Positions 11,301-20,930 of a DNA stretch of 64,000 nt are shown here, piece after piece (the first letter of the stretch is position 1; each line of letters opens with the position of its first letter). The DNA is from Tubulanus polymorphus (Eukaryota; Nemertea; Palaeonemertea; Tubulaniformes; Tubulanidae). The position numbers and the translations under genes are program-made. Where the stretch lies: positions 23,486,485 through 23,550,484 of the forward strand of contig NC_134027.1 of the NCBI RefSeq assembly GCF_964204645.1, written 5' to 3'. The notes below the pieces were generated by a model. It had not been told where the DNA came from. It was given only the letters and a program-made list of their open reading frames with translations, and did not search any database.

Positions 11301-14300
11301 CATCCTCGTCATCGTTATCATCATCGTCATCTTCTTCGTCCTCTTCGTCCAAATCGTCGTCGTCTTCGTCGTCGATTTTCGGACGTTTGCTCGGCCGAGC
11401 GGAATTCTCCGACGAGTCGATGATCGACGACGGCACGTCGTTCGAGTCGTCGTCGAACGCCGGTTGACTGCTCTGAGTCGTGTCGTCTAACTGCGACCCG
11501 GCACCCCCGCCCCCTCCCCCGCTGTTAGTTTGCTCTTTTCTCTTCTGATATCTCACCTGCAGGAAGGAATTGAAAAATTTTTATGACAGGGTTCTTAACC
11601 CTTTCAGTGCTGGCTAATTAATACCCTGTAGTGCTGAAGATAATTTGAAAATTCTGAAAAATTCCACCCTAGTGTGTTCAATAACAGGAATAGCACTATA
11701 GTGCGTCTACACCGCAGCGCGGCGTATCATTAGTAACTAATATTTCACAATGTTTAACAGGTGCTGCCATCTTTCAATAGAGATAATTAGTAATTACTAA
11801 TTAAATCAATACACCGCAGTGCGGTGTACTAGCAAAATCCTTCACTGATTCGTACACCGCACTGCGGTTTAGACGCACTGAAAGGGTTAAGGGTTCCCCC
11901 AATTTGATTTTCCAGAACTTCACCATACCCAGATTATAAATTTTCCAACCTAGAACAGGCAATGTAGGCCCATTCAAAGTAAGTGTCTATTATCAATACC
12001 ATCGACATAGTGTTTTCATAAAGTTTGTTATCAAATGTGTAGGAAGACATTTAGGCGTATAGGCTAATTATCTTGCCTTACCCCCTGACTTTTCACTGAC
12101 TTGATCTGCTAAGGATCCAAACAATTAAAACAGTTCAAATACGTAAGACATACCGGTAGCTGGGAACTGTTCGATTCTACGCATGATCCAGCAATCTCAA
12201 CAAATTTCCATGACTTGTTCCTAATTTCAAGCTGTTATTTATTTTAGAAAATTCCTCGACTTTTTAAAAGAAAAGGAAATTCCCCGACTATTCCCCGATT
12301 TTCAGGTAAGTGGCCACCCTGCCCAAAGTTTTGCAAGACTTCATTAAGAGTAAAGACTTGTAGCCTGAATTACAGTCAGGTCTGTTATGTACTGGGTGCG
12401 AACGACACGTATTAGAATACAGGTGAAACCATGGACTTTCGTTTTAGGGTCCATGGTGAAGCGCTGCACCTATACTTATAATGAACAGAACATTTTTTAA
12501 TGTAAATTAAGAGGATTAGATATCGAAGATAGACAAGATCAAAATCAGGATTAAATTGATCCGAATTAAGCGGAGTTGACTGTAATAAAAATTCTCGCAC
12601 CTGAGTTCTCTCTAAATAGTCGTCATCGTGGGGGTCATCTGGGTCGCCGCGCGATCGTTCCTGAACGTGGACCAGTTTCGGTCCTTTCAAGCCGAACATA
12701 TCCGGGAAGAAGTACGCCATCGACACGAGTATCCGTTCGTCGCCGATACTCAGCGTGAATTTGCGGATATACTCGTCTGGGTCTTTCAGCTGGATTTGCT
12801 CCTCGAGGATTCCGGATATTTCCTAAAACGATTGAAATAAATGAAATATGAACTGGTAGTTTCACGGCTAACGAGTGCTGCCTGCAGGATTGAAATGAGG
12901 ACCCTTTCGCGAGTTCAGTTTGAATGTGTTCATTTTGCACTATTCTGTTTAATACCTTGGGTCAAATTTAATCCGAAAATTGTGGAACTGGGTCCAGTTT
13001 TGTAAGAGTAATTCTCTGATTCTGAATTAAATTTTTTTGACCCTTTCATTGCTGACTAATTAATTACCTGAAAGTGCTGGGGATAATTTGAACACTAGTT
13101 ACTAATATTTCACTATGTTTGGCAAGTCCTGCCATCTTTCAAAAGTAACAGTATTTTCTAAGAGTATTTCTCTTAATAAGAAATAGCATTTCAAAGAGTA
13201 TGCCCCTATAAATTAGAAATAACCTTTCTAAGAGCATTTCTTCGAATTAGAAATAAGATTTTCTCTGAATCAGAAACCGGTGATTTTTGAATATTCAAAC
13301 GAATCAAGTCCGCGGCCTGACGATGAATTCTAGTCGACCATACCTGGTCCAAGTGGCAGAGTTTCTCTTTCAGTTCCTTCAACGAGAGGATATCGAAACG
13401 TCGAATCAAACTGCAGTCTTTATACGGAAACGACACGCGATTGAGCAACCAGAGAAACGTTCGCGATAAATCACTTCCACCGTATTCCATCACAAATCTG
13501 AAAGACATTCCGTAAAACTGTATAGACTAGTTACGAGAAAATAGCGGGCTGTTGGCGGTACGCGAAATAACGGGATTTGATTACCGTACAGTTAACAATG
13601 AACTTAACATCGCTAACGTTTATTTTCCGTTTCATTTACGTTTTCAACCGAAATTGATGGGCGTTTTGAAAAGAAATTAAACACGTACCGTACATCGTTG
13701 CATCGGCTTTAAAACCGTTGCAATCACGTGTACAACGCGTTTCAAACGGAACCATAAACGAGAACGTGACGCGTGGAACACACAAACGATGCATAATTTA
13801 TGTCAAGGGGTCATTCATTTATTACGTACGCATTAGGGGAGGGGTCAGTGAAATCGCGTACTGTTATGCTTAATGCATATGAAAAAATGGCCGATTTTGC
13901 TTACAGAGGGGGAGGGGGTTGAAAAAGTTCAAATTTTATGCGTACGTAATAAATGAATGATCCCCAAGTTAATTCTAAGCTGTACCGTACATGCATTGAA
14001 ATACAATTTTGGTCATGCAAAATCAATCAAATCAAAGATTCTTCGTTATAAAGCTCCTTTGGTCACATATGGCGCTGCAACAAGACCTCAACTGCACGGA
14101 TATATAAGAAATTCATCCGGAATTTGCAAATTTTCAGTGTCTTTTGAAATACTCACCTCGTATCTTTATGAGACAGTCCGTCCTCGACGCAACTGACGCT
14201 CGTTTTCTGATCGCCGACGTCGATTACGCAAGCGCTGGGAATTCCGGCACCGAACGTCGCGCAGACGGATTCCTGAACGACGAACGCGGCGCTGAATCCT

Positions 14301-15029
14301 AGTTTGTTCAGCAGAACGTTCATCAGTTCCTTCACGTGGTGTCGGTTGTATATATCGGGAATCAGTAATATCGCTCTGTAGTGCTGTAATATACGCAAAT
14401 AGAATCGTAAGATTTGGTACTTAACTCTTTGCCAGCCAGGGTGGAAATGACCTATTACTTTCTTGCCAAAACTGTACTCGCTACAGTTGACTCGTTTCTA
14501 ACCTCTAATGATAGATGGCGAATTAATCGCACAACACCACTTAGTTTAATGCCTGGTACTACAAAAGCAGATTATCATCAGTCATTCGATGCAGTGCATT
14601 AATGATGTCATCTATTGAAATGGGGACTCAAAAATACACTGCATTCCATTGTAAATCAACTGACAAATTTCTTGTAAACACACACGACACAAGGACATGC
14701 TCGGAAACTTTCAGCTATTTCCGTGTTTCCTGGAGTTGTGTGCGATGGGTTAACTGGTACTATTATGATATAAACAGAATTGATGCGTCCGAATGTGAGA
14801 AGCGGTCGTTTGTTTTTTGGCTTACCTTCAGATTATTCAACGGAATATCGAGGTGGTGTTGAATCGCGTCGGCCCAGATCGTTTCGATATCGTGTAATAC
14901 AGCGGTGATAGAACCACCGGCGCCCTCTCGCAGATTCAACCTGCCGCGACGTATCGGCCAATACAGACGATAGAAATCGCTGGTTCTCACGTGCAACGCC
15001 TACAATCAGTTTAATAACCGGTTTATTTC

Positions 15030-15062
<33 letters not shown>

Positions 15063-18000
15063 GTAATAATGTTTATTTTTATATATAGCGTTATTCTCAT
15101 TACAGACTCGTAACGCTTTACATAAAACAGGATAAGTAATATGATTCAGATATAAAATGATAAAACGATACAGAGCCATTACAACATTTCAATCACAAGT
15201 TTCATTAAAAAAGTGAGTTTAAGGCTCTTTTTAAAAATTGACAGTAACTCGCAATCACGAATAGATTTTGGCAATGAGTTCCACAAAGTAGGACTCGCAT
15301 AACTAAAAGTTTTAGAGCCAATGTTCCTCCGAGGAACTGGTTTACAGATGATTGACCTATCCAAGCTAGAGCGTTTTTCCAATTTCATCTCAGACGAAGT
15401 TCCGAACACATGTGAAGTGTGGATGATGAGTTTTTGAGAGTAGTGTGCTGATGTCTGGTGTTTGTAGTTCATTTTCGATTAAAAATGTCTTCTTTTTTTT
15501 TATAACCTCAACCCACTGAGCGCCACGCAGGGCATTATTAGCAGGTTCGATGTTTCTTTTTACCAATGGGGAAGAACATAAGAACATTCGACCAAGAAAC
15601 TCTGACGCTACTAGGATTCGAACCCATAAACCCTGTGGATCGACGAGATCAGTGACCGGCGGCTTAAACCACTCAGCCACTGCGCCTCTCAGTGCGTGTC
15701 TTGAAGTCATATGAATTAATGGTGATGAAATGTCAAACGTCTGAGGGGGTTGGGTCCAGGCCGCAGATTGATACGTGCAGAAACACACTTTAACGTTACA
15801 ACCTTACATCCAATTCAAATTACCTCTTCGCCGATGAAATGTTCTTTGCCGTTAGTTATCGTCCAAGATATCGGAGACTTGACGTCTGTCGATTCGACAG
15901 TTCTCATCTGATTGGCCGCGACTATCTGAAGAAATAAACAAAAACCACGTCACGCGTATTTGGTGAAATCAAGGCCTCGATCTTCTGTGACGATCAATGA
16001 GTCCATGCGTGGCAAAAGCAGATTTATGAAGATCTTGAATTTAATTCCTCAGTAAAAGGCCTTTATAACGCCACCATTTGTACGGATGAAAAATATGGCC
16101 CTATAAAGATTGGTATTTTCACTGAATTTGGGATAGATCGAGCAAATTTGATTCTAGGAAAATTGCCCCCCCCCCCGACAACTGCCCCCCCCCCATGGAC
16201 AATTGCCCCCCGAACAAAATCCTTTTTGATTTGGATTAACACCACCTAAATACTTAACTTAGAAATTCATTTGTATATTATTGAATATAGATTTATAAGA
16301 TATAGAATTACTGATGAACTTTAAATCAGTCCTTGTGTAATTATTCTGAAAGATGTTGGCCTTAAGATACAGAAGCATTTGAAAGGATAGCATTAACCCG
16401 AACTTTGTACATTCACGCACCTGGAAATCGGGTTTGAGAATACAAGATTGACTACAAGATCAGTTTAAAACACATTGTTCAAAACCAAAACACGGAAACA
16501 AACAAACATGCGTGATCTCGAACACATTGTTTCCAAAACCATGCTTCTCGTTTCTCATGCACACAACACAGAAATATGTTTTCTGTCCCCTGTTTCTGTA
16601 TATCCCAGCATCGTGTGCATTGGGCTTTAATAATTCACAGACAATTTTTCCAAATGGAAATGGTGCCTTTAAAGTCAATAGCCCTATACCATGCCATCAT
16701 ACTGCACAGATGTCGTCAACATTAAGCGGTGACTCGATGACATGTGATCTTGAAATTGCTAAAGAATGTTGCTTTTCGCCGAAAATTGACATCCCAGAAC
16801 TATGCTTCATAAAGCGTAAAATTAATTCCCAAATACTTCCAAACCGGGAGACGAGAGCTTTTCCAGGTACTGAAGGAACCAAGTACAGATTTTACTCCAC
16901 CACGAACCTGTTTGATAGGAACCGATTGCCGGAATTCACCGGATTTCGTCGGTCTAGTGAGTAATGCTTCTTCCGCTGACTTTAATCCCTGTTTCATTTG
17001 ACTGACGCGATCGGAATGCTGTAAAAAATTGGAGCAAGAATTTAAGCGGTTAATGATACAAAAAATGGGATTCCTCCTTTTGTACTTTTGCCGATGTCCG
17101 CTCTAGTATAAAGTATTCGCCTACGCTACGGTAGCTATGATGGTGCTGACATGTTGGCATCGTAAGAACGTGCCAGATCTCAGGCTCCCTCGCAGGGATC
17201 TGAACCCGATGGCATCGTCAGACTCTGCCACATTCCTCCATCACAGGATTTGAACCTGATGGCATCGTGAGAATTTGCCCCATTTCTTCCATGCGGGGAT
17301 TCGAACCTCTGATGGCATCATGACTCTGCCATATTCCACCCTCACAAGGATCTGAACCTGATCATGCCTGATGGTAGTCAGTAACCTGTCAGTGGTTTAG
17401 TTTCACAAACGGATATTTTCACAAACCACATGGTATAAGCCCATCTGATTATAAAAAGCTTACCACCAACGAATAGGTAACTAACTAGCCTGATGGCATT
17501 ATGAGACTAAATCCTTTTTTGCAAAAATGACTTACATTGCACTCATTTCGGATGTACCAGTTGTCTTCTTCGGGTTGCAGCGGTTTTTTCTTGAGGTCTT
17601 TCTGTTTTCGAGCGATACAGTTCGTTATCTGCAGAGGGAACGGATCCGAAGCCCGTCCGATGTACAAATTATACGAACCGGGATGAATTACTACAATCGC
17701 CGATCCCTGCAACGGCTGAAATTTTACAGGAAGAAAAAGTATTTAAGTCGGATGGCTAAAACACTAAATAATTAGTAACTGTAATCGGTATTCGATAGAA
17801 ATAACCTGGCGCAATTCCGAAGGAGGGGATGCTCTAGCTCCCAAAGGGTCTCCCTACTTCCTTTATAATATTTGTTTACGATATCGGAATGGCCACTTTC
17901 CACCCATTTACAAATTTCCTAATTTTTTCTATCAGCTTACACAAAATTCCCATATAAATTTCTACGTGTAAAATGTGATGAATTAATTTTTCATTGAATC

Positions 18001-18231
18001 ACATATTGATAGGAAAACACAAGTGGTCAATAAATAGCACTATCTGTCAGGCTCTGTCAGTACTAAGTAGTGTCAGACTCAAAGGGGATAACCCTTTCTT
18101 TCTTTTTGAGAGGCCGAGGCCGAGGGGTCTGCTCTGAAAATTATGGGTCTGTGATTTTTTTCTGTACCTACCTGTAGTGGTGTGTCTGGAGCAGACTGAA
18201 TGGAAGGTCTTTTTGCGGCAGTCGGTGGCAT
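5360..18231 (-). CDS. Actin-related protein 8 (INO80 complex subunit), 11 exons
   Basis: Minus-strand gene; joined exons encode 620 residues (human ACTR8 has 624). Exons, 5' to 3': 18231-18172, 17715-17536, 17018-16908, 15925-15824, 14999-14826, 14383-14157, 13497-13344, 12822-12601, 11556-11235, 10470-10304, 5503-5360. All introns are GT/AG and every phase matches. ARP8 is a nuclear actin-fold subunit of the INO80 chromatin remodeller that helps it engage nucleosomes. Diagnostic stretches: IVVIHPGS (exon 2), WPIRRG (5), LLIPDIYN and DVGDQKTSVSCVEDG (6), YGGSDLSR (7), GDPDDPHDDDYL (8), AILHSIDIC (9), IIVVGGG at residues 530-536 (10), DMDPKFACWKG and CLDTSQELW (11). A KRPK nuclear-signal-like motif at 467-470 precedes an acidic run at about 471-500, which is unusually Asp-rich. 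The last intron is 4.8 kb and holds a GPCR gene on the other strand. Confidence 0.96.
5579..5853 (+). repeat. 39-bp minisatellite, about 7 units
   Basis: Each unit carries a form of TGGAACTGGATCC followed by a run like GTCAAATTAAACCC. Because 39 is a multiple of 3, a spurious open frame with repeated WNW/WDW motifs runs through it. Related sequence is at about 12960-13010 and 59880-60200. It lies just upstream of the last ACTR8 exon, inside its last intron. Confidence 0.85.
5940..6220 (+). repeat. Two-copy tandem repeat, about 140-bp period
   Basis: Two diverged copies share TTTGACCTACATGCCC/TTTGAACTACAGGACCC, then a CTTAAAC-rich block and GAGTAAGAG followed by GAAATGAAAAAT. It is non-coding and lies within the ACTR8 last intron. 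Confidence 0.55.
6390..6545. mobile_element. Decayed hAT-type MITE / dispersed repeat remnant
   Basis: It contains TTGGATCCGCTTCTG, a GGGGCATCTCCATGGGGCAC block shared with 53140-53205, and a CACCACACCTGCC block matching the reverse complement of about 49820-49865. It directly abuts the upstream edge of the GPCR copy 2 duplication (about 6548). Confidence 0.5.
6695..7702 (+). CDS. Orphan class A GPCR, copy 2 (nested in ACTR8 intron 10)
   Basis: Intronless 335-residue receptor, paralogue of the gene at 465-1472, with no length change across the whole protein. TM2 SMAGADL, NRH in place of DRY, CWMP in TM6 and NPIIY in TM7 are all kept, as is the basic tail KRRRQHRLQQ and the C-terminal NVRPL. 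Differences cluster in the N-terminus, extracellular loops and outer TM segments (for example loop 1 and the sequence after CWMP), while intracellular loops are nearly identical. This fits the same G-protein coupling with a changed ligand, which is inference. An ATG at 6668 is in frame and would add nine residues; I prefer 6695 because copy 1 lacks the first ATG. The gene lies on the strand opposite ACTR8, within its 4.8-kb last intron. Confidence 0.92.
   Translation: MDINVSTTCAAEHIKVYNMILQGIISLVILFGSGILIILVVTKPNLRTNFTDLLVSMAGADLTAGVYMLFATVGGIVRSSLSNVPFCFLLHSFATLSVISSCVHVVLIGINRHMAVKYPIKHRKHARLYTYISICVGWMISVLFTALRCLWMVKSGFLKGDDCCHKFVVSGTAYITTLTFVLSVSVLLLLIVHVDIIRLLVLKRNRQITPAIRSGITQYTMTRLRNTIRISVMIFLSFTICWMPYLAVEWHIRLHGPSDTLLSTRYLVFIILFLNSSVNPIIYTIFNPDFKKAFWSVLCYLKRRRQHRLQQQQAAQIETIAHPPPNVRTINVRPL
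7703..8750. other. ACTR8 intron 10 sequence, no gene recognised
   Basis: Homology with the 3' flank of GPCR copy 1 ends about 25 bp after the stop codon. The rest is AT-rich. A 153-codon open frame on the minus strand (8208-8669) has no recognisable motif and is probably chance. Confidence 0.4.
8752..8888 (+). repeat. Dispersed repeat of about 130 bp (copy A)
   Basis: It carries GTTAGTTGCCTAATCGTTGG, GGGCTTATACC, GTGAAAATATCCGATC and AACTAAACCACAG-TCAGG in that order. The same order recurs at 62535-62655 (plus) and 17380-17495 (minus). GACTGTGGTTTGTGAAAATA near the middle and AACTAAACCACAGTC at the end form a short inverted pair, so this may be a MITE remnant. Confidence 0.65.
9660..10015 (+). 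mobile_element. LINE 3' end (RT C-terminus plus 3'UTR)
   Basis: One frame reads RSQSVDGWAFNRTAPKKLWN then ELPVSVW, matching the SVAAPKLWNSLP block that ends many CR1/L2-type LINE ORFs. It is followed by a 3'UTR with GCGCCTTAAGAGCCTTTAGG and ACTCTATAAG, typical of LINE 3' ends, and by a short ATAATCAT tail. It is 5'-truncated. Confidence 0.7.
10016..10303. other. ACTR8 intron 10, 5' end
   Basis: Non-coding. The splice donor of exon 10 (GTAAGC on the minus strand) lies at 10303. Nothing else is recognised. Confidence 0.4.
10855..11185 (+). repeat. Tandem repeat, about 100-115 bp unit, about 3 copies
   Basis: Units begin near 10861, 10963 and 11079 with GTGTTCAGGA. They share CATCGGAGA, TTTTTAATCGAAAATGAACT, an AGACATTTCAT block and TCAAAACCTGA-CATCCACA. 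The same unit is tandem at 61985-62480 and single, reversed, at 15410-15490. A short piece (TTTTTAATCGAAAATGAACT) is also at about 52103-52122. Confidence 0.8.
11595..11890. mobile_element. TTAA MITE (piggyBac-like), copy 1
   Basis: 296 bp including TTAA at both ends, with terminal inverted repeats TTAACCCTTTCAGTG. Internally it has several palindromic boxes of the form ACACCGCAGTGCGGTGT. A 293-bp copy in the opposite orientation lies at 59068-59360. It is non-coding, in ACTR8 intron 9-side sequence (between exons 8 and 9). Placement in the piggyBac group rests on the TTAA target and CCC-starting ends. Confidence 0.85.
12950..13150. repeat. Minisatellite scrap plus truncated TTAA MITE
   Basis: At 12960-13005 a single unit of the TGTGGAACTGGGTCC minisatellite family is seen. 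At about 13037-13145 there is a truncated copy of the 296-bp TTAA MITE (CCCTTTCATTGCTGACTAAT, then TTTCACTATGTTTGGCA and CTGCCATCTTTCAA), lacking its right end. Confidence 0.6.
13807..13965. mobile_element. 159-bp MITE with GGGGTCATTCATTTATTACG ends
   Basis: Near-perfect terminal inverted repeats of about 26 bp (GGGG-TCATTCATTTATTACG then TACGCAT). An internal TTAA at about 13869-13872 is intact here. In the second copy (60460-61191) the same TTAA is occupied by another MITE. The ends resemble ISL2EU-type elements, which is a tentative placement. It lies in an ACTR8 intron. Confidence 0.8.
14421..14753. mobile_element. Possible TTAA-flanked MITE
   Basis: Bounded by TTAACTCTTTGCC and GATGGGTTAA. 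It contains a GATAGATGGCGA block like that in the other TTAA elements. The terminal inverted repeat is weak, so this is a candidate only. It fills most of the intron between ACTR8 exons 5 and 6. Confidence 0.3.
15030..15488 (-). mobile_element. LINE 3' remnant with ATT tail
   Basis: The minus-strand frame reads RRNIGSKTFSYASPTLWNSL then PKSIRDCELLSIFKKSLKLT, a clear RT-ORF C-terminus of the SPTLWNSLP type. It ends with an (AAT)n tail at 15031-15070 (plus strand). Its 5' side merges into one unit of the 100-115 bp dispersed repeat (15410-15488), and then a SINE. Confidence 0.8.
15489..15692 (-). mobile_element. tRNA-derived SINE
   Basis: On the minus strand, starting at about 15690, the head reads GCGCAGTGGCTGAGTGGTTT. 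It contains an A box (TGGCTGAGTGG) and, about 50 bp on, a B box (GGTTCGAATCC), as in a Ser- or Leu-type tRNA. A body of about 110 bp follows, then an A-rich tail (plus-strand T run at 15490-15500). A 6-bp TGTCTT on both sides may be a target duplication. It lies in the ACTR8 intron between exons 4 and 5. Confidence 0.8.
16140..16350. repeat. Poly-C-ended dispersed repeat (partial MITE)
   Basis: Three C runs, each following ATTG or AACTG, precede a block (AAAATCCTTTTTGATTTGGA, then TATAGATTTATAAG) that matches the reverse complement of about 51545-51690. The copy in PSMD7 appears complete at both ends. This one is in ACTR8 intron 3. Confidence 0.65.
17157..17375 (+). repeat. Four tandem 50-59 bp units with tRNA B-box-like motif
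   Basis: Units start near 17157, 17212, 17262 and 17315 with GGCATCGT. Each holds a CTGCCA-ATTCC block and ends in GGGATTCGAACCTGAT or a variant. GGGATTCGAACC is the reverse complement of a tRNA B box. It lies in ACTR8 intron 2, next to the dispersed repeat at 17380. Confidence 0.75.
17380..17495 (-). repeat. Dispersed repeat of about 130 bp (copy B)
   Basis: Reverse complement of the repeat at 8752-8888: CTGTCAGTGGTTTAGTTTCA, then GGATATTTTCACAAACCAC, TATAAGCCCATC and CTTACCACCAACGA. It lies 40 bp from ACTR8 exon 2. Confidence 0.7.
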
Positions 18232-19332
18232 ATTTCAAGTATACTGTTATCAGCCAGCCGCCGGCTCGTATCTATCTTTACTACTATTAGCACTCAGTAA
18301 AAAACGTATTTTCAATTTTTTCCATCGCTCAACGACCTTGAGAATTACTGGAGAATATCACTAATAGTCGGATTGTGATCAATACTCTAAAAGCCTTAAC
18401 TGGATTTAATTATGGATTTCGGTGAAATTGACGCAGTAAAAACCGGGGATACGCCTAGAATAGATTTAGGCCCTTAATGTAGTGTGTAGAGCCATTGGAA
18501 AGCCTTAGTAGTTAGCAAGGGACTGGTTTACACTTACGTATACGACTATTTATTTCGATTACTTTCTCTCCAGCTATTAATCGTGGCCGAATGCTGGTCA
18601 CTACGGTCTTCAATTCCTTTGCCGATTTTTGCAGCTGGTGGGAATATATTTAAACCACAGTGTGCAAGTGTACGTTTCAAATTAAGCGTCTCGGATGCTG
18701 TAAGTACTTGACGTTTTGTGTAATTGTTTTTTTCTAATGTCATGTTAAAAATATTTGGATCAGTAATCATTCGTGGCTAGTGTACATGCATTGTTATTAT
18801 GGAATGATAATTCACGGGCATCAAGAATCCTACGATATACCCTTGATATGAAGCTTTTAAAAGTTTATCAGGGACTTGTTTTGGAGTAAACCGAATAGCC
18901 CTTAAAACACCGAATCCACATGGCTTAACGGTCGGTGTCTAGTGCTCTGCGAGACAGTAGTAATACATGTTTCACGACAAACGCACGATTTAAATATTTA
19001 TTATACTTTCTTTCACTCCTCTATTATATTACATAACTGAGTAATTCTTACATTAGATTGCTTAATTACAGGTGGAAAGAGGTCAGATGGCATGAAAATC
19101 GACTGTGGCTGTCTAATTGACGCGCGTAGATAAAGCGTTGAGGTTTCAAAAGATGTCGCCAAAATGCTTGTATCATCAGGGGTAGACAAATTATCCGAAG
19201 ATAAATGAAAACTCCACCTTGTTGATCGTCAGTTGATTTAGCTGTAATTATTTCGTCTGGATCAATCGACATTTCAAAATCTGTGTTCAGTAGAATTTCT
19301 TTCAATAAAATAAGAATCTATTTGACTAATTT
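18232..19332. other. ACTR8 5' flank and intergenic DNA
   Basis: The ACTR8 start codon is at 18231. A GC-rich patch (GCCAGCCGCCGGCTCG) lies just upstream at about 18255 and could be part of the promoter. No coding gene is recognised in the rest; short open frames have no motif. Confidence 0.4.
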
Positions 19333-20341
19333 TTAGCCCACTTGGGACTTTAGTCCCAGCGGGCTATTGCGTTCACTTTTCGTCCGTCGTCCGTCATGTA
19401 TCTACCCTAGACACATCTTCAGCCCAAAAACTGGCCCTGTCACAATCAAGATGGCCGACTGGCAGCCATTGCTGTTCGTCAAATTCAGCACTTTTTACAC
19501 TTTTTGAGGGAACTTTTGAAGACGCTTAAATCAATTACCTTGATCTTTCGTATATATTTGAATCCCCCAAGTCGATCGGACTCAAGATGGCCGTCCTAAG
19601 ACCTTTATAGTGCCCAAAAATGTCAATTTTGGCCCAAATTCTGAGTCATGTAGCTTCCTACTGGTTTGCCATTTCTCATTGCAATTTGTGAAGGGCATTC
19701 GTTATAGAAAAGGAAGTTTTATACCTGAGCCAGGAATTTTTGATCGGCCAATTATGACGTAATTGGCGGCCATCTTGGTATCATCAGTACTCATTCGTAG
19801 GTGGGAAAAAGTTTTGCCACATTATATTGATACCGGTACCTAAGCATATTTTGTCACCACAATCAATTGCAAAGTTGTAGCTCATGACATTGTCTATGAT
19901 TGTGGTGAGTTTTGAGGACATTAGTTATTCTATATGGTCACCAGGGGGTAGAATAGTAGAATAGTAGAATAACTTAGTATTTCCTGATTAGATTGGTACC
20001 TAGGTATATTTTGTTACCATGATCTATTGCAAAGTTGTAGCTTATGACATGTTCTATTATTGTGGAGTTTCAAGGTCATTGGGTTTTGCATATGGTCACC
20101 AGGGGTCATTGAATAGTAGAATTACTTAGTATTTCCATATTAGATTGGTAACAAGGCATATTTTGTTATCACAATCAATTACAAAATCGTAGCTGCTGAC
20201 ATGTTCTATGATTGTAGTGAGTTTCAAGGTCATCGGTCTTTGTATATGGTCACCAGGAGGCGTTGAATATTGAAATTGTTAGATTGTTGAGCATTGGAAA
20301 CCACTACCCAAGTGGGAATGGTGTCCCTGGACCCATAGTTT
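19333..20341 (+). mobile_element. Pearl/HINE-like non-autonomous element, copy 1
   Basis: It starts TTAGCCCACTTGGGAC with a TTGGGACT-AGTCCCA hairpin and ends near AAGTGGGAATGGTGTCCCTG then GACC. Between these is a unique left part and about three tandem units of about 150 bp, each with TATTTTGTTA-CACAATCAATT, AAAGTTGTAGCT, GAGTTTCAAGGTCATTGG and GGTCACCAGGGG. Left flank, tandem core and right flank are the layout of bivalve Pearl elements and helentron-derived HINEs. Copy 2 is at 47191-48326. Confidence 0.75.
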
Positions 20342-20439
20342 ACTAATGTATTCAGGAGTGAATTTTAATTGATCTCAAAACAAGATTATATTATATTATA
20401 TTCATTCTTTATTTTGCTAATAAACATGAATTAAATATA

Positions 20440-20930
20440 AATTACATAATTCTTTTTTTTATACATATATTAGCAAGGTAAACCTGTTAAAAGTTTTCAC
20501 TTGTAGCAACAGGTACCCAAATACACACTTCACTCTCACCCACACATTCATACTTTCGCATTCACACATGATTTTCTACTGCTACAGTGAAGGCATACAA
20601 AAATAGGTAAATAATAGTAAGATGATATAGGTACAGTTACATTGTTTGATTAATTCTTTGGGGCTTTTTTTTATTAATAATGATTAATAATTACTAATTA
20701 TGAATTTCTTATAAGCTGACTTAAAGATCTCTAGGGAAGGTGATGATTTGAAAATATTACTCATTTCATTCCAAAGTTTTTGGTCATTGTAACTAAGGAA
20801 ATTTCGGCTTAAGTTATTTCGGCAAAAGGGCAGTACAAAATAGTTTTTGTGGAAGAGAAAGTATTCTTCAAAAATTTAGAAAATCCTAGACTCATAATCA
20901 AATTCTGCGAAGTCATTTAAGGTCTTTTGC
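20440..20930 (-). mobile_element. LINE 3' remnant
   Basis: On the minus strand, SYNDQKLWNEMSNIFKSSPS is followed by LEIFKSAYKKFI, the LWN-SL-FK pattern that ends LINE ORFs. The 3' side is AT-rich with TATTA repeats. Confidence 0.5.

Noticed and set aside
11230-11423. Arg-rich plus-strand frame opposite ACTR8 exon 9
   Set aside because: It is the antisense shadow of the Asp/Glu-rich ACTR8 segment.
16460-16964. Long plus-strand frame at 16512-16964
   Set aside because: It overlaps ACTR8 exon 3 antisense and its intron; no motif, no independent support.
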